Shown here piece by piece: positions 41,997-50,956 of a DNA stretch of 64,000 bases. Position 1 is the first letter of the stretch. Each line of letters starts with the position of its first letter. Under the pieces are notes generated by a model that saw only the letters and a list, made by a program, of their open reading frames with translations, was not told the origin of the DNA and ran no database searches. Source of the DNA: Candidatus Heimdallarchaeota archaeon (lineage in GTDB: Archaea; Asgardarchaeota; Heimdallarchaeia; Heimdallarchaeales; Heimdallarchaeaceae); the NCBI GenBank assembly GCA_018238545.1, contig JABCTC010000004.1:1-64000 (forward strand). The letters run 5' to 3'. Made by a program: the position numbers and the translations under genes.

Positions 41997-43637
41997 CTAT
42001 TTTTTCATTTTTCTTTTCCAATCGTTCTTTGATAAGAATAATGTAGAAATAATAAAAATCATGGTAATAGATAGTGTCGATTGTATAGTAAACTCATGAA
42101 TCTCGGGCATTTCATAAACAGTCAAAGTTATTGAATAATTGTTTATTACTTCATCGTCACCATTTTCTACTATTCTAATGGTGTAATTACCTGGTTCTAG
42201 AGTCATGACTATTTTTGAAAACGAATCCACTCCACTATTATCATTCACAGTTATATAAGTAAGATTTTCATAATATAGGAATAGAACAGTATCGCCACTT
42301 GTTCCAGAAGTTTCAATCACGATGTTGTATTCCTCATCTAGATTAAAAGTACAATAATCTACTTCACCAACAGGGAAAATTCTTCTATCAATTGTTGAAT
42401 TAATATCTATGCTTCTAGCATATTTCAGCGAATCATCTTTTTCTAAAGGATCAAAAATATCATTAGAACTCACTATGAAATTATAATAAAGACCAGAGTT
42501 ATCTGATGTTGTCAAAAAATTGTTTGTTGAATTATCATAAGCTGTAAAATAATAAGTGAAATTATCTCCCACTTCAAGAGGTCCAATACAAATTCCATAA
42601 TATACAAACACATCATGAATCATGTCGATAGTTTTCCAAGAATCGTCATTCAGTTTATAGTGTAACTGAACAGAATCAATACCTGAAGCATCAGTAGCAG
42701 AAATAGATAAAATAATTTCAGAGGAACTGGATGTAGATGGGAAGGGAGCACTTACAACTATTTCAGGACCTTCGGAATCGATACCATAATCACTTGTACC
42801 TAATGTGAGTAATGTATAATTGAGAACTACTTCATTGTCTCCCCATTCCCATATTTTTATGTAATAAGTACCAGGATCCAAATTGGTTAGAATAATCTTA
42901 GAAAATTGATTGATACCGCCATCATCATTCCTTGTAATCTCAGAAGTACCTTCATTATCAGGATCAGTAAAGAGAGACATAACGGTATCTCCACTTGTAC
43001 CAGAAGTTTCCAAAGTGATGTTATATTCAAGTAGAATTGTAAAAGTAAAATAATCAACATCACCAACAGGGTACAAACTTCTTTCATAATTATAATTGAG
43101 AACTATGGAGAAACTATCATGTGGTGTTTCATCAAAGTAAGGGTCAACAATAAGTGTAGCTGATAAAGTTAAATTGTAATTATCTATTTCATCATCATTA
43201 CCAAATTCGTCAATTTTGATAAAATAATGACCTGCTTTGAAGATTCCAAAAGAGAGTTTTGAAAATTTATTGATTCCTCCATCATCATCAAAAGCTACTT
43301 GATTATGGTTGTAATCAAAAATCCATAACCTTGTATCTCCAGAAACACCTGTTGTTTCGATTTCTATACTGTAAAAACTGTCTAGAGTAAAAAGAACATA
43401 ATCAACATCATCAACTGATGAGATGCTTCTCTCTTGAAGAGAATTTAATGTAATATTTTTTGCAGAGGCAAAATCATTATCAGTTTCATAAATATCAGGT
43501 GTTGCCATAATTTCATGAGTTGTATCATTATTACTTGTAAATGAAGATGTTAGTGTTGATTGAAATGAGGTTGTAGATATTGCATATAGCAAAAATAATG
43601 TAAGAATAATAATACGCAGTTCTTTTTTTCTAATCAT
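41997..43637 (-). CDS. Secreted protein with three PPC-like repeats and C-terminal anchor
   Basis: About 546 residues. A signal peptide (LRIIILTLFLLYAIS) is followed by three bacterial pre-peptidase C-terminal (PPC) type repeats. Each contains the pattern DVDYxxFxL ... SGTSGDT ... G..FSK ... GxYxIKI, for example VGDVDYFTFTILLEYN and SGTSGDTVMSLF. An Ig-like segment lies between repeats two and three. A final helix (LSITMIFIISTLFLS) is followed by KKMKK. PPC repeats usually sit beside secreted enzymes or bind carbohydrate or protein. No catalytic domain is present. I use ATG 43637 because AGGTGAT lies 4 nt upstream; a GTG at 43646 overlaps that signal. Confidence 0.85.
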   Translation of the reverse strand: MIRKKELRIIILTLFLLYAISTTSFQSTLTSSFTSNNDTTHEIMATPDIYETDNDFASAKNITLNSLQERSISSVDDVDYVLFTLDSFYSIEIETTGVSGDTRLWIFDYNHNQVAFDDDGGINKFSKLSFGIFKAGHYFIKIDEFGNDDEIDNYNLTLSATLIVDPYFDETPHDSFSIVLNYNYERSLYPVGDVDYFTFTILLEYNITLETSGTSGDTVMSLFTDPDNEGTSEITRNDDGGINQFSKIILTNLDPGTYYIKIWEWGDNEVVLNYTLLTLGTSDYGIDSEGPEIVVSAPFPSTSSSSEIILSISATDASGIDSVQLHYKLNDDSWKTIDMIHDVFVYYGICIGPLEVGDNFTYYFTAYDNSTNNFLTTSDNSGLYYNFIVSSNDIFDPLEKDDSLKYARSIDINSTIDRRIFPVGEVDYCTFNLDEEYNIVIETSGTSGDTVLFLYYENLTYITVNDNSGVDSFSKIVMTLEPGNYTIRIVENGDDEVINNYSITLTVYEMPEIHEFTIQSTLSITMIFIISTLFLSKNDWKRKMKK

Positions 43638-43951
43638 AGTTATCACCTAATACAATAAAACAACAGTCTTTACAATCTTTTTAACTTTCTCATAAAAATT
43701 GAGAAAAAGGGCGGAAAATTTACCTTGTTGTGAAGGTCTTCTTCTTGTTAGGAGATATATCTAATAAGAGAGGGGGTTTAAATGTAAAATGTAAGGCGAG
43801 TATGGTGTTTACATAATTGACGTCATGTAATTGTATTTCGGTGTCTTACTTCATGGATCTATGAGGGGGACCTTATTAGATGAAAGCCTTGTAAAACATC
43901 GTTCAGCTAAAGTTATAAAACACGTATGTGTTCAACATTTGGAGAGTTATT
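43638..43951. other. 314-bp divergent intergenic region
   Basis: This separates the PPC-repeat gene (minus) from a VOC gene (plus). It holds a perfect palindrome TGACGTCA inside AATTGACGTCATGTAATT (about 43817-43834) and the TATA-like box TTATAAAA (43913-43920), centred about 35 bp before the ATG at 43952. No gene was found. The palindrome is a possible operator, unsupported by any second copy here. Confidence 0.4.
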
Positions 43952-44341
43952 ATGGAACGACCAAAGTTGATTGATAACAAAGTTGACAAGCTAATTACAT
44001 TCATCTACTATAGAGATTTACAGAAAGGGATCGACTTCTATGAAAACTTCTTAGGGTTTACAATGGAGATAGATCAAGGGTTTTGCAAGATATACAGAAT
44101 CTCTGAAGCAGGATACATCGGTATTGTTGATGAGAAGAAAGGTATGCATAAATGGAATGAAACCAAACCAGTTCAGATATGTCTTCGAGTACCAGATGTT
44201 CAAGCATTCTATGATTACTGCAAAGAAGCTAAAGTTGACAACCTCTCCAAAATGTTCGTTAACCATGAAATAAAAATTAAAGCTTTCGTCTTTAATGACC
44301 CAGAAGGTTATCAGATTGAAATACAAGAAGCAATAGATTAA
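43952..44341 (+). CDS. VOC (glyoxalase-fold) family protein
   Basis: About 129 residues: KLITFIYYRDLQKGIDFYENFLGF at the start and AFVFNDPEGYQIEIQEA at the end, the usual VOC halves with the terminal Glu as likely metal ligand. The internal Cys-containing strand FCKIYRISEAGYIGIV aligns with the FVYRVGKYGYWGF strand of the VOC protein at 12729, so the two look like paralogues. The ATG at 43952 fits the TATA box, which rules out an upstream GTG at 43928. Substrate unknown. Its 3' end is 11 bp from the convergent HIT gene. Confidence 0.83.
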   Translation: MERPKLIDNKVDKLITFIYYRDLQKGIDFYENFLGFTMEIDQGFCKIYRISEAGYIGIVDEKKGMHKWNETKPVQICLRVPDVQAFYDYCKEAKVDNLSKMFVNHEIKIKAFVFNDPEGYQIEIQEAID

Positions 44342-44352
44342 CTAGAGATTGC

Positions 44353-44826
44353 TCAATCTTCACATTCTTCTATTATACTTCGCATACTTTTTATGAATAA
44401 ATCAAATTCGCCCTCTTGATATACAGGGGGTTCTATTCGACTATAATCTATAGGTTTTCCTGGAAAGGGATCATCGGGATATCGCGGGAACAAATGCATA
44501 TGCATATGAGGTATAGTATTACCATGGAGTTCATAATTTATTTTGGTTGCTTTCGTTACATCTTTCAGTGCTTTAGCACATAATTGTGCTTCCTTCATGT
44601 ACGATAACAACGTGCTTTCATCTAATTCAAGTAATTCCACTGCGTGTGGTTTTAGTAACAAATAACAGGTTCCCTTTAAACACACTCTTGGATGAGCACC
44701 TAACCAGGAAGTAGGGAATTCTTTAATTTCAACATCATCTTCAGGGGCTGGGGAGTTGTTACAAACTGGACAGTTTTCTTTCTCTGAATATAGCAACCAT
44801 CGTTCATACTTTGTGTGAAAACTCAT
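44353..44826 (-). CDS. HIT-family nucleotide hydrolase/transferase
   Basis: A 157-residue protein with an N-terminal zinc-binding-like CPVCNNSP and the histidine-triad motif IPHMHMHLFPRY (H-x-H-x-H followed by hydrophobics) at about residues 108-119. NYELHGNTIPH precedes it, as in GalT/Ap4A-hydrolase-type HIT proteins. It likely cleaves dinucleoside polyphosphates or AMP conjugates in the cytoplasm. Adjacent to nothing obviously related. The start ATG is immediately before SFHTKYERW. Confidence 0.88.
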   Translation of the reverse strand: MSFHTKYERWLLYSEKENCPVCNNSPAPEDDVEIKEFPTSWLGAHPRVCLKGTCYLLLKPHAVELLELDESTLLSYMKEAQLCAKALKDVTKATKINYELHGNTIPHMHMHLFPRYPDDPFPGKPIDYSRIEPPVYQEGEFDLFIKSMRSIIEECED

Positions 44827-45077
44827 AGGGATATCACTATAATTCGAAAAGAACTGATGAATATGAAGTTTCTACTACAGTGATTGAACTGACTGTTAAT
44901 TACTAATAAGAACTGAAATCGTTGAATTTAAATAGAAAGTAAAAGGTTTTAGCTTAGTGCAATATAGGAAAACAATCTAAAACAAAATGTGAAGATTGAT
45001 AGGAATTCTTTTTTCAGTTTGGAATTGGTCTTTCTAATTAACTATCCTACAAAATACTGTACTAAAAGGTGTTACAC

Positions 45078-45821
45078 ATGTCAAAAAATAGCACAGGAAG
45101 AAGCTCTCCAAATTTCAAACCAACAAGAAAATCAACTAAAAATAAAAAAACTAAAACACAAGCTAATTTTAAATCGAGAGAAAAACCCAAATATAGATCT
45201 GGAGCTAAACCAAATAATCGTTCTAGAGATAGAGGAGAGAGTCCTTCAAAAAGGCGATTTCCTAGTCGTTCTAAGGGGGGCAAATCAGATTATCGATCGT
45301 CTAGCAGGTCTGGCAGATATGACGATAGAAAAAGAGGGTCAGACAAAGAACCTATAGAGTTTCACGCAGCAGTCTGTGCAAAATGTAAGAAAGAAACCCA
45401 AGTACCGTTCAAACCGACAGGTGTTAAACCAGTTTTTTGTAGAGAATGTTATCAAATTGAAAAACCAAAAACTGATTCTACGGGAGCTAGAAGATTTCCT
45501 AGTCGTTCAATGGGGGGTAGAACAAATGTTCGATCATCTGGTAGATCATCCAGTAGGTCATCCGGCAGATATGACGATAGAAGCAGAAGACAATCAGATA
45601 GGGGCACGACAGAATCTCACACAGTAATTTGTGCAAAATGCAAGAAAGAAACAACCGTTCCTTTCAAACCAACAGGAGTTAGACCTGTACTATGTAGAGA
45701 GTGTTTCCAAGAACAAAAACAGCAAGACGGATTTAAAACTGATAGAACAAAAAAAAATTCAATGATACTAGAAGACGATCAGCGAGCACTAGAACTGTTA
45801 GACCAACAGAAGAGAGATTAG
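45078..45821 (+). CDS. Basic Arg/Ser-rich protein with CxxC zinc ribbons, frameshifted at an A9 tract
   Basis: Start ATG 45078 (AAAGGTG 7 nt upstream). The first 100 residues are Lys/Arg/Ser/Gly-rich and low complexity (SKRRFPSRSKGGKSDYRSSS, SGRYDDRKRGS), like disordered RNA-binding tails. Two near-identical CxxC-x17-CxxC zinc ribbons follow: CAKCKKETQVPFKPTGVKP then FCREC, and a second copy. The frame changes at an A9 run (45749-45757), after which it reads nonsense and stops at 45821. A -1 shift restores a third ribbon (see next entry). The intact protein would be about 318 residues. Possibly an RNA- or ribosome-associated factor. Function unknown. Confidence 0.75.
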   Translation: MSKNSTGRSSPNFKPTRKSTKNKKTKTQANFKSREKPKYRSGAKPNNRSRDRGESPSKRRFPSRSKGGKSDYRSSSRSGRYDDRKRGSDKEPIEFHAAVCAKCKKETQVPFKPTGVKPVFCRECYQIEKPKTDSTGARRFPSRSMGGRTNVRSSGRSSSRSSGRYDDRSRRQSDRGTTESHTVICAKCKKETTVPFKPTGVRPVLCRECFQEQKQQDGFKTDRTKKNSMILEDDQRALELLDQQKRD

Positions 45822-46033
45822 CTGCAAAACCATCAGAAGATTCTTTTGAAGAAAAAGATGATGAGGTTGTAGAAAGATTTAGTGATAGAAAAGGTCCATA
45901 CAGAGCAAGCAAAGGGATGCATCAAACTAACTGTAGGGTATGTAAAAAGGAGATAATTATTCCTTTCAAGCCATCACCTAATAAACCGATTTATTGCCCA
46001 GATTGTTATCAAGAAAAAGGAAAAAAGGAATAG
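45758..46033 (+). pseudogene. Out-of-frame C-terminal part of the zinc-ribbon protein
   Basis: In the -1 frame directly after the A9 tract the sequence continues NDTRRRSASTRTVRPTEE, an acidic linker, then a third zinc ribbon (CRVCKKEIIIPFKPSPNKP and YCPDC) and YQEKGKKE before TAG. The composition and repeat match the upstream ribbons exactly, so this is the true end of that gene. The cause may be a base lost from the poly-A run (real or sequencing) or programmed -1 slippage on A-AAA-AAA. Confidence 0.7.
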
Positions 46034-46065
46034 ATTCAAATAAGAGTGAAACTCACTTTTCTATT

Positions 46066-46554
46066 TTAATTACATCCATTTTCAGGTGAGTTCCGTCTAA
46101 CAATATTGTATAGAACTGTTCCAATCCCTAAAAGGATAGCAATTCCAAACTTCAAGTAGAAATTTGGAATAAAAACTATAAGTGATAATAATGCACCTAA
46201 TCCTGCTCCAAGTGAAAAACGCATGAAAGCTTTCACTCATTTATTCTTTGGTTTGATTAGAAGTTGTAGGAGAGCTATTAATACTCCAAAAGAGGTAATT
46301 AACGCTAATACTAGGGGGTTGTTTTTGAAAAATTCGAATAAACTAAAAACGAAAATATTTGCAATTATTATCCCAATGAACACACTCGTACATCCAACAC
46401 ATAAATAAAATGAACCAATTTTGAAAACATGGTTTTTACATTCTTCTATTGTGAAAGCCTTTATTCGCAGAGTGTTTAGAATTTCAATATAATTATCCCA
46501 CATCATTGTAATAAGAAATTGGTTTAATAATGATTTTTCTCTTTCTATCCACAA
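46066..46554 (-). pseudogene. DUF2085-like membrane protein with in-frame TGA
   Basis: Reading from a TTG at 46554, the protein (ECKNHVFKIGSFYLCVGCTS, several helices, ending KPKNK) stops at a TGA (46237-46239). The same frame then continues KAFMRFSLGAGLGALLS to IVRRNSPENGCN and TAA at 46066. The intact paralogue at 49587 has KPRNKWNKALMRFTLG at this place, so the TGA sits exactly where Trp (TGG) is expected: a single nonsense change. The product would be a small membrane protein with a conserved Cys/His motif (C..H.....YLCVGC). Start uncertain. It begins 1 bp after the upstream gene's stop. Confidence 0.75.
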
Positions 46555-46555
46555 A

Positions 46556-47932
46556 TTAGACTATCTTTAGATCTTTTCTTTGATACTTCATTGCATAACA
46601 GCTTGTAGCAAAGATATAACTAGGATAAAAGCACAATTTAATAGAATATGCAGACTTGGAAAAAATAGAAGAAAAACTTGCATTTCTAGGGAACATTGCA
46701 AAATAAAGAGACCTATTGCTTGGACTATCTGGACCAGAGCTAGGAAGAGTTTCTGCCCAAAGAAGGTAAACTCTGTCACTATTTACTCCTAATTGGAAAG
46801 GTATAGTTATTATTGAAGAATGATTGTACGCTACTTTTGTTAAAGTTAATTTCCCCTCTGTATATAAACCTAAAAAGCAGTTACTCTGATTGTAAATTTC
46901 TTTCATAAATAGAGATATTGATCCATTATCCCAATGATACATACATCTATCAAAAAGATTGAAAGCATGAGGTAATGAAAGAAGAGAAAGAACATTCAAA
47001 TTATTATTAAGCAAACTAGCAGAATATAAGGTTGTGTGAGTGTAAGACTCAAGGGAATAAGGAACATAATTTAGTCCGTAAAAATACATTGCAAAATTAC
47101 TGTTTTTTTCATCAAAACCACAAACAAATAAATCTTGCTCAGGGAAGCTTATAGTAAAATTTAACCAACTACTTGTTTCATTTCTTATAGATAAATTTAA
47201 CTCAATAAGATCAGTTGACTCATTATAAAAACTCCAGCAAATTAATGGTTTATCTTGATAAAGATAGAAATAAGCTCTTCCTAAATTTTGTAGATTTCCA
47301 GAAAAAGTTATTGTTTCTAGATTCCAGTTATCTTCAACTAGTTCTAAGATGTAAAAAGTGTAATTGCTTCTTGTTCCCCAACCATCATATAAATCACTAA
47401 AACATACTAATACAGAGTTAGAAGAATTAGCTTGAACACCAATAACTCTTGAAAAAGTATCAGACAGAGTATTATCGAGAAAAGTAGGTGCAGGAAACCA
47501 ATTTTCAAAATCTTCAGTATATTGCCCTACAACCTTAGGAAAAAATAAACCATTTTGCCCATTTGCAAATAGATAATTTTTTCCTTTTGTAGTAGTTATA
47601 CCTCGTATACCTGAGAAACCTGAAACCCCCCCTCTTTCATTGTTCTTCCTAGTATCTATATTTTTTGAAAAAGATAACTGATTTGTACTTTCTGTAATAA
47701 TTGACCAACTAAGTAGTTCACAGTCATTAGTGAAGAAGCTATAAAGTAGATTGATTTTAGTATTGTTTTCAAAAAAAAACGAACCAGTTCTACCATTATC
47801 AAAACATATGAGAAAAGAATCATCGCTTTCATCGGTATTAGTTGCTATGAAAAAACTAACAACCATGATACTGATAATAATAATTAAGGAAGAAACTATT
47901 TTTATTATTTTTTCTTTATTTATTTCAATCAT
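46556..47932 (-). CDS. Extracellular beta-rich protein with N-terminal membrane anchor
   Basis: 458 residues. A signal-anchor helix (IVSSLIIIISIMVVSFFIA, about residues 12-30) is followed by a long extracellular part made of repeating beta-strand units, each with an aromatic/Asp-Gly turn (LVCFSDLYDGWGTR, LICWSFYNESTDL, AMYFYGLNYVPYS, YMYHWDNGSISLF). The pattern resembles a beta-propeller or sialidase-like fold, but no Asp-box or catalytic set can be assigned. N-glycosylation sites (N-x-S/T) are abundant. It is followed, 1 bp later, by the broken DUF2085-like gene. Function unknown. Confidence 0.65.
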   Translation of the reverse strand: MIEINKEKIIKIVSSLIIIISIMVVSFFIATNTDESDDSFLICFDNGRTGSFFFENNTKINLLYSFFTNDCELLSWSIITESTNQLSFSKNIDTRKNNERGGVSGFSGIRGITTTKGKNYLFANGQNGLFFPKVVGQYTEDFENWFPAPTFLDNTLSDTFSRVIGVQANSSNSVLVCFSDLYDGWGTRSNYTFYILELVEDNWNLETITFSGNLQNLGRAYFYLYQDKPLICWSFYNESTDLIELNLSIRNETSSWLNFTISFPEQDLFVCGFDEKNSNFAMYFYGLNYVPYSLESYTHTTLYSASLLNNNLNVLSLLSLPHAFNLFDRCMYHWDNGSISLFMKEIYNQSNCFLGLYTEGKLTLTKVAYNHSSIITIPFQLGVNSDRVYLLWAETLPSSGPDSPSNRSLYFAMFPRNASFSSIFSKSAYSIKLCFYPSYIFATSCYAMKYQRKDLKIV

Positions 47933-48106
47933 CTCTTTATTGATTCACATATCTGCGTATAAACTATTAAACTTACATTACATTATTAAGACTATCACAG
48001 TCTATTATTTGTGTCTGTTACAAAAACTAAATATGATAGTTTCTTTGAAATCTATTAATAAAGTCATAGTTGATTTGCCCTAAATAAGGTAATATTTGTA
48101 GAATTA

Positions 48107-49378
48107 TTACCTAAATAAATGCCCACCACCACCTCCTCCTCCTGAAGGTGGTGCATAATAGTCATAAGCCCAGTTGCAGTAATCAAAGAAGTCTACACAA
48201 CCCCAACCTACTTGGTGATACCAGTATTTATCATTACCAATACCAGGTTCTTTCGTCTGATCACCCATTAAGTAATAGCCTTCAGAATACTGAGAAAAAA
48301 GGTAGTAAATCTCAGATGGAAGCACAGTGTTACTAGAGTATCTATAGTATTGAATTTTATATATAAAAAAGACAACCACAGCGACAATGGGGGTTGCCAG
48401 GCTTGTACCTGTACCAACAAAATAATCTAAATCGTTATCATCATCTAAATCAAAGAAAACTTCTATTGAATCTCCTGGTGCAACTACTGTTGGGGAAGAT
48501 TCACGCGGTGATGGATTAGAATCATCAGATCTCCAAAAGCAACTTGCACAAGTTGAACCTCTGGCTAGTGTCATTCTATAACTACTCCAGTCTCCTTGAG
48601 CTATAATCCCTCCTACACTATAAGAATTATAATAAGCTGCTGGATATATTTGTTGTTCAGAATTTATATCATCTTGATATTCATTTCCAGAAGCTGATAT
48701 GAAAGTCATGTAGTAGGGTGCTAAACTTAGCTCATTTATCTTCTGATTTATGTTTGAATTGAATATATTTCCCCCAATTGACATCGATACAACTTTGACT
48801 TTGATTCCTTGACCCCAAAGCCAATCTAGTTCTAAAAGAGCATCGTATACCTTATTTGAATCTATTACTCCTCCAGCTGATGCGACTTGAAAAACAAGTA
48901 ATTCAGAATTTGTTCCTTCTAATAAGCTTCCAATCAAACTGCATATAGCAGAACCATGCTTAATATAGTGACCACTAAGACTAAATTGTGTATAATCATG
49001 ACCATGAAACGATTCAAAAAAGGTCCATTCAGTATTTTGATTTGTCTCATGTTTGAAAAATCTTACATTCACCCCTGGATATCTATCCTCAATTTCAGAC
49101 CAAGTTTTGTGATCTAGTCCTGTATCAAACACTGCAATGCGATATCCACTACTATCATCAGAGATTGCAGAAAAAAGTTGAGGATTATTCCTTAAATCAT
49201 CTAATCTAACCCAATTCATTATTTCTTCGTTAGATCCACTACCTCCTATACTTGTTATATCAAACAATGAATCTACTCTCTGCTGTTTGTATAAATCAAT
49301 AATTATACCCGCAGAGATACTATTTCCAAAAACAAAAATAAGCAATATTGCTAAAAAAGATATTTTACTATTCAACAA
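48107..49378 (-). CDS. Secreted subtilisin-like serine protease (S8 family)
   Basis: A subtilase of about 423 residues with catalytic Asp in AVFDTGLDHKTW, His in YIKHGSAICSLIGSLLEG, oxyanion Asn region SASGNEYQDD, and Ser in GTSLATPIVAV. The N-terminal hydrophobic segment (ISFLAILLIFVFGNSISAG) is the signal. I place the start at TTG 49378, preceded by AGAGGATGTGAG, rather than at an in-frame TTG or GTG-type codon near 49462. The signal then lies at the very start, as expected. The C-terminus ends in a Gly tract (PPSGGGGGGGHLFR) with no helix, unlike the other surface proteins here. Substrate unknown. Confidence 0.87.
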   Translation of the reverse strand: MLNSKISFLAILLIFVFGNSISAGIIIDLYKQQRVDSLFDITSIGGSGSNEEIMNWVRLDDLRNNPQLFSAISDDSSGYRIAVFDTGLDHKTWSEIEDRYPGVNVRFFKHETNQNTEWTFFESFHGHDYTQFSLSGHYIKHGSAICSLIGSLLEGTNSELLVFQVASAGGVIDSNKVYDALLELDWLWGQGIKVKVVSMSIGGNIFNSNINQKINELSLAPYYMTFISASGNEYQDDINSEQQIYPAAYYNSYSVGGIIAQGDWSSYRMTLARGSTCASCFWRSDDSNPSPRESSPTVVAPGDSIEVFFDLDDDNDLDYFVGTGTSLATPIVAVVVFFIYKIQYYRYSSNTVLPSEIYYLFSQYSEGYYLMGDQTKEPGIGNDKYWYHQVGWGCVDFFDYCNWAYDYYAPPSGGGGGGGHLFR

Positions 49379-49586
49379 CTCACATCCTCTAGAGTAATAT
49401 TTATCATTATAATATAATAATATTTTGTATATTTTGTATAACTCTTGAAGCTCTAAACTCAATATAGATTAGCTTCTCTCCTATGAAAGATGGTTTTGGT
49501 TGGCTGAATCACATATCTTTCACTAAGGATTGGAGTCTCAAATAGCTCAATCCGTTAATAATAAAAATATTTCTTAGTTTTCGAAT

Positions 49587-50057
49587 TTAATTGCAATAAT
49601 TTTCAGATGAATTCCTTCTAACAACATTGTAGAGAACTGTTCCAATTCCTAAAAGAATAAAAAGTCCATATTTCAGATACCAATTTGGAATGAAAATAAT
49701 AATTGCCAGAAGTGCTCCCATTCCAACTCCTAAAGTAAAACGCATGAGAGCTTTATTCCATTTATTCCTTGGTTTGATTACTAACTGAAGTAGTGCAATA
49801 GAAACTCCAAATGAAGTGACCAAAGCCAAAATAAGAGGGTAAGCTCTGAAAGTATCTAAGAAGCTAAACAAGAATATACTGAAAAAAATGATGCCTAAGA
49901 ATACGCTAGTGCATCCAACGCACAAATAAAATGGTCCAATTTTGAAAACATGGTTCTTACATTCTTCACTAATTTCATGATGTGCCAAATAAAGATCTGA
50001 GAAATTCTTCAATCTTTCTTTGATTGGTAATTTCTCTTCCCCTTTCTCAGCATCCAT
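49587..50057 (-). CDS. DUF2085-like small membrane protein
   Basis: A 156-residue protein with a soluble N-terminus, then SEECKNHVFKIGPFYLCVGCTS (a conserved Cys/His pattern that could bind a metal) and four helices. It ends NVVRRNSSENYCN. It is intact and nearly the same as the interrupted gene at 46066, so the two are recent paralogues. Seven bp after the amidotransferase gene on the same strand, hence probably its operon partner. Related DUF2085 proteins are small membrane proteins without assigned activity. I would not assign a function. Confidence 0.75.
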   Translation of the reverse strand: MDAEKGEEKLPIKERLKNFSDLYLAHHEISEECKNHVFKIGPFYLCVGCTSVFLGIIFFSIFLFSFLDTFRAYPLILALVTSFGVSIALLQLVIKPRNKWNKALMRFTLGVGMGALLAIIIFIPNWYLKYGLFILLGIGTVLYNVVRRNSSENYCN

Positions 50058-50064
50058 CTAAAAT

Positions 50065-50826
50065 TCATCTACCTATAATTAATCTAAATAATAGTACAAC
50101 TTTCTTCTTCAGATTTATTTCAATCAGTGTACCATCTGTTAATAACTCTGTAGGTTTTCCAAGTGATTCAAGTTTGGAAGATGAGATGATAATAGAATCT
50201 AATGTTTCGTACAATTTCATGGTATAGTAAAGTGGGTTCTTCCGATGATATGATCCAACCCAAGCTTTTTCTCTTGAAGCTAAAATAAAATTCGCACCAG
50301 TATAATCCCATTCACCCATAATGGATTCAACAAGTGATTTTTTCATCGTCCAATCATTTTCTCTCAGAGAAGTTAATAGTGAATAGAAGTATTTTTCTGA
50401 GTCTGTCGTACCTCTAAGATAAAATTTCTCTTTGCAATAATTGTTTATCTGAGATGTAATTGTTCCATGATGAGCAAAGACATACTCATCTCCATTGTAC
50501 CAATAGAATGGATGATTGTTTGATAACTTCACTGCCATATTGGGTGAAGCTCTTCTAGCATGAGCTAATAGAATAGGTGATTGGATTTTTTCCCATTCAG
50601 GGATAGGGGGTCGTTCACTAATTGATTCATTGAATCTTCTCACTTCATAATGATCATTATGCATGAATGAGTAACCATAACCATCAACATGGTTGAAGAG
50701 CTTGTTTTCGTTATGTTCATGTACATCCTTCTTCATTTCTCCAACATAATCTGAACAAGTATCAAGATAGTCTTGGTAAACTGATGATGAAACATTATTA
50801 CCTATTTGGAAAAATAAGCGACACAT
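50065..50826 (-). CDS. Class II glutamine amidotransferase-like protein
   Basis: 253 residues with the N-terminal nucleophile Cys2 (MCRLFFQIG), as needed for Ntn-type class II amidotransferases. Further motifs are ILLAHARRASPNMAV, SNNHPFYWYNGDEYVFAHHGTI (the NNHPF and HHG elements that hold glutamine) and RGTTDSEKYFYSLL. The layout fits the YafJ/EgtC/GATase_4 group, where the domain stands alone and feeds ammonia to an unknown acceptor or acts as an amidohydrolase. The next gene in the operon is a small membrane protein. No synthase partner is adjacent. Confidence 0.88.
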   Translation of the reverse strand: MCRLFFQIGNNVSSSVYQDYLDTCSDYVGEMKKDVHEHNENKLFNHVDGYGYSFMHNDHYEVRRFNESISERPPIPEWEKIQSPILLAHARRASPNMAVKLSNNHPFYWYNGDEYVFAHHGTITSQINNYCKEKFYLRGTTDSEKYFYSLLTSLRENDWTMKKSLVESIMGEWDYTGANFILASREKAWVGSYHRKNPLYYTMKLYETLDSIIISSSKLESLGKPTELLTDGTLIEINLKKKVVLLFRLIIGR

Positions 50827-50956
50827 TTTTGCTAACCAATGATGTACTTAGTTGTCTTTTCTTAAAACTTTCTCCTAAAATAAATTTAATTAGCTACTAT
50901 CACCAAATTTTCTTCCTAACCCTAACATTTTTTTATGTCTGGAGAAATTTTATTTC

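Noticed and set aside
44989..45357. 122-codon frame overlapping the zinc-ribbon gene on the same strand
   Set aside because: The overlapping frame from 45078 has zinc ribbons, repeats and a Shine-Dalgarno; this one has none.
46237..46239. TGA read as Trp (recoded genetic code)
   Set aside because: Many intact genes here end in TGA as a true stop, including overlap-coupled ones, so a single nonsense mutation or read error is simpler.
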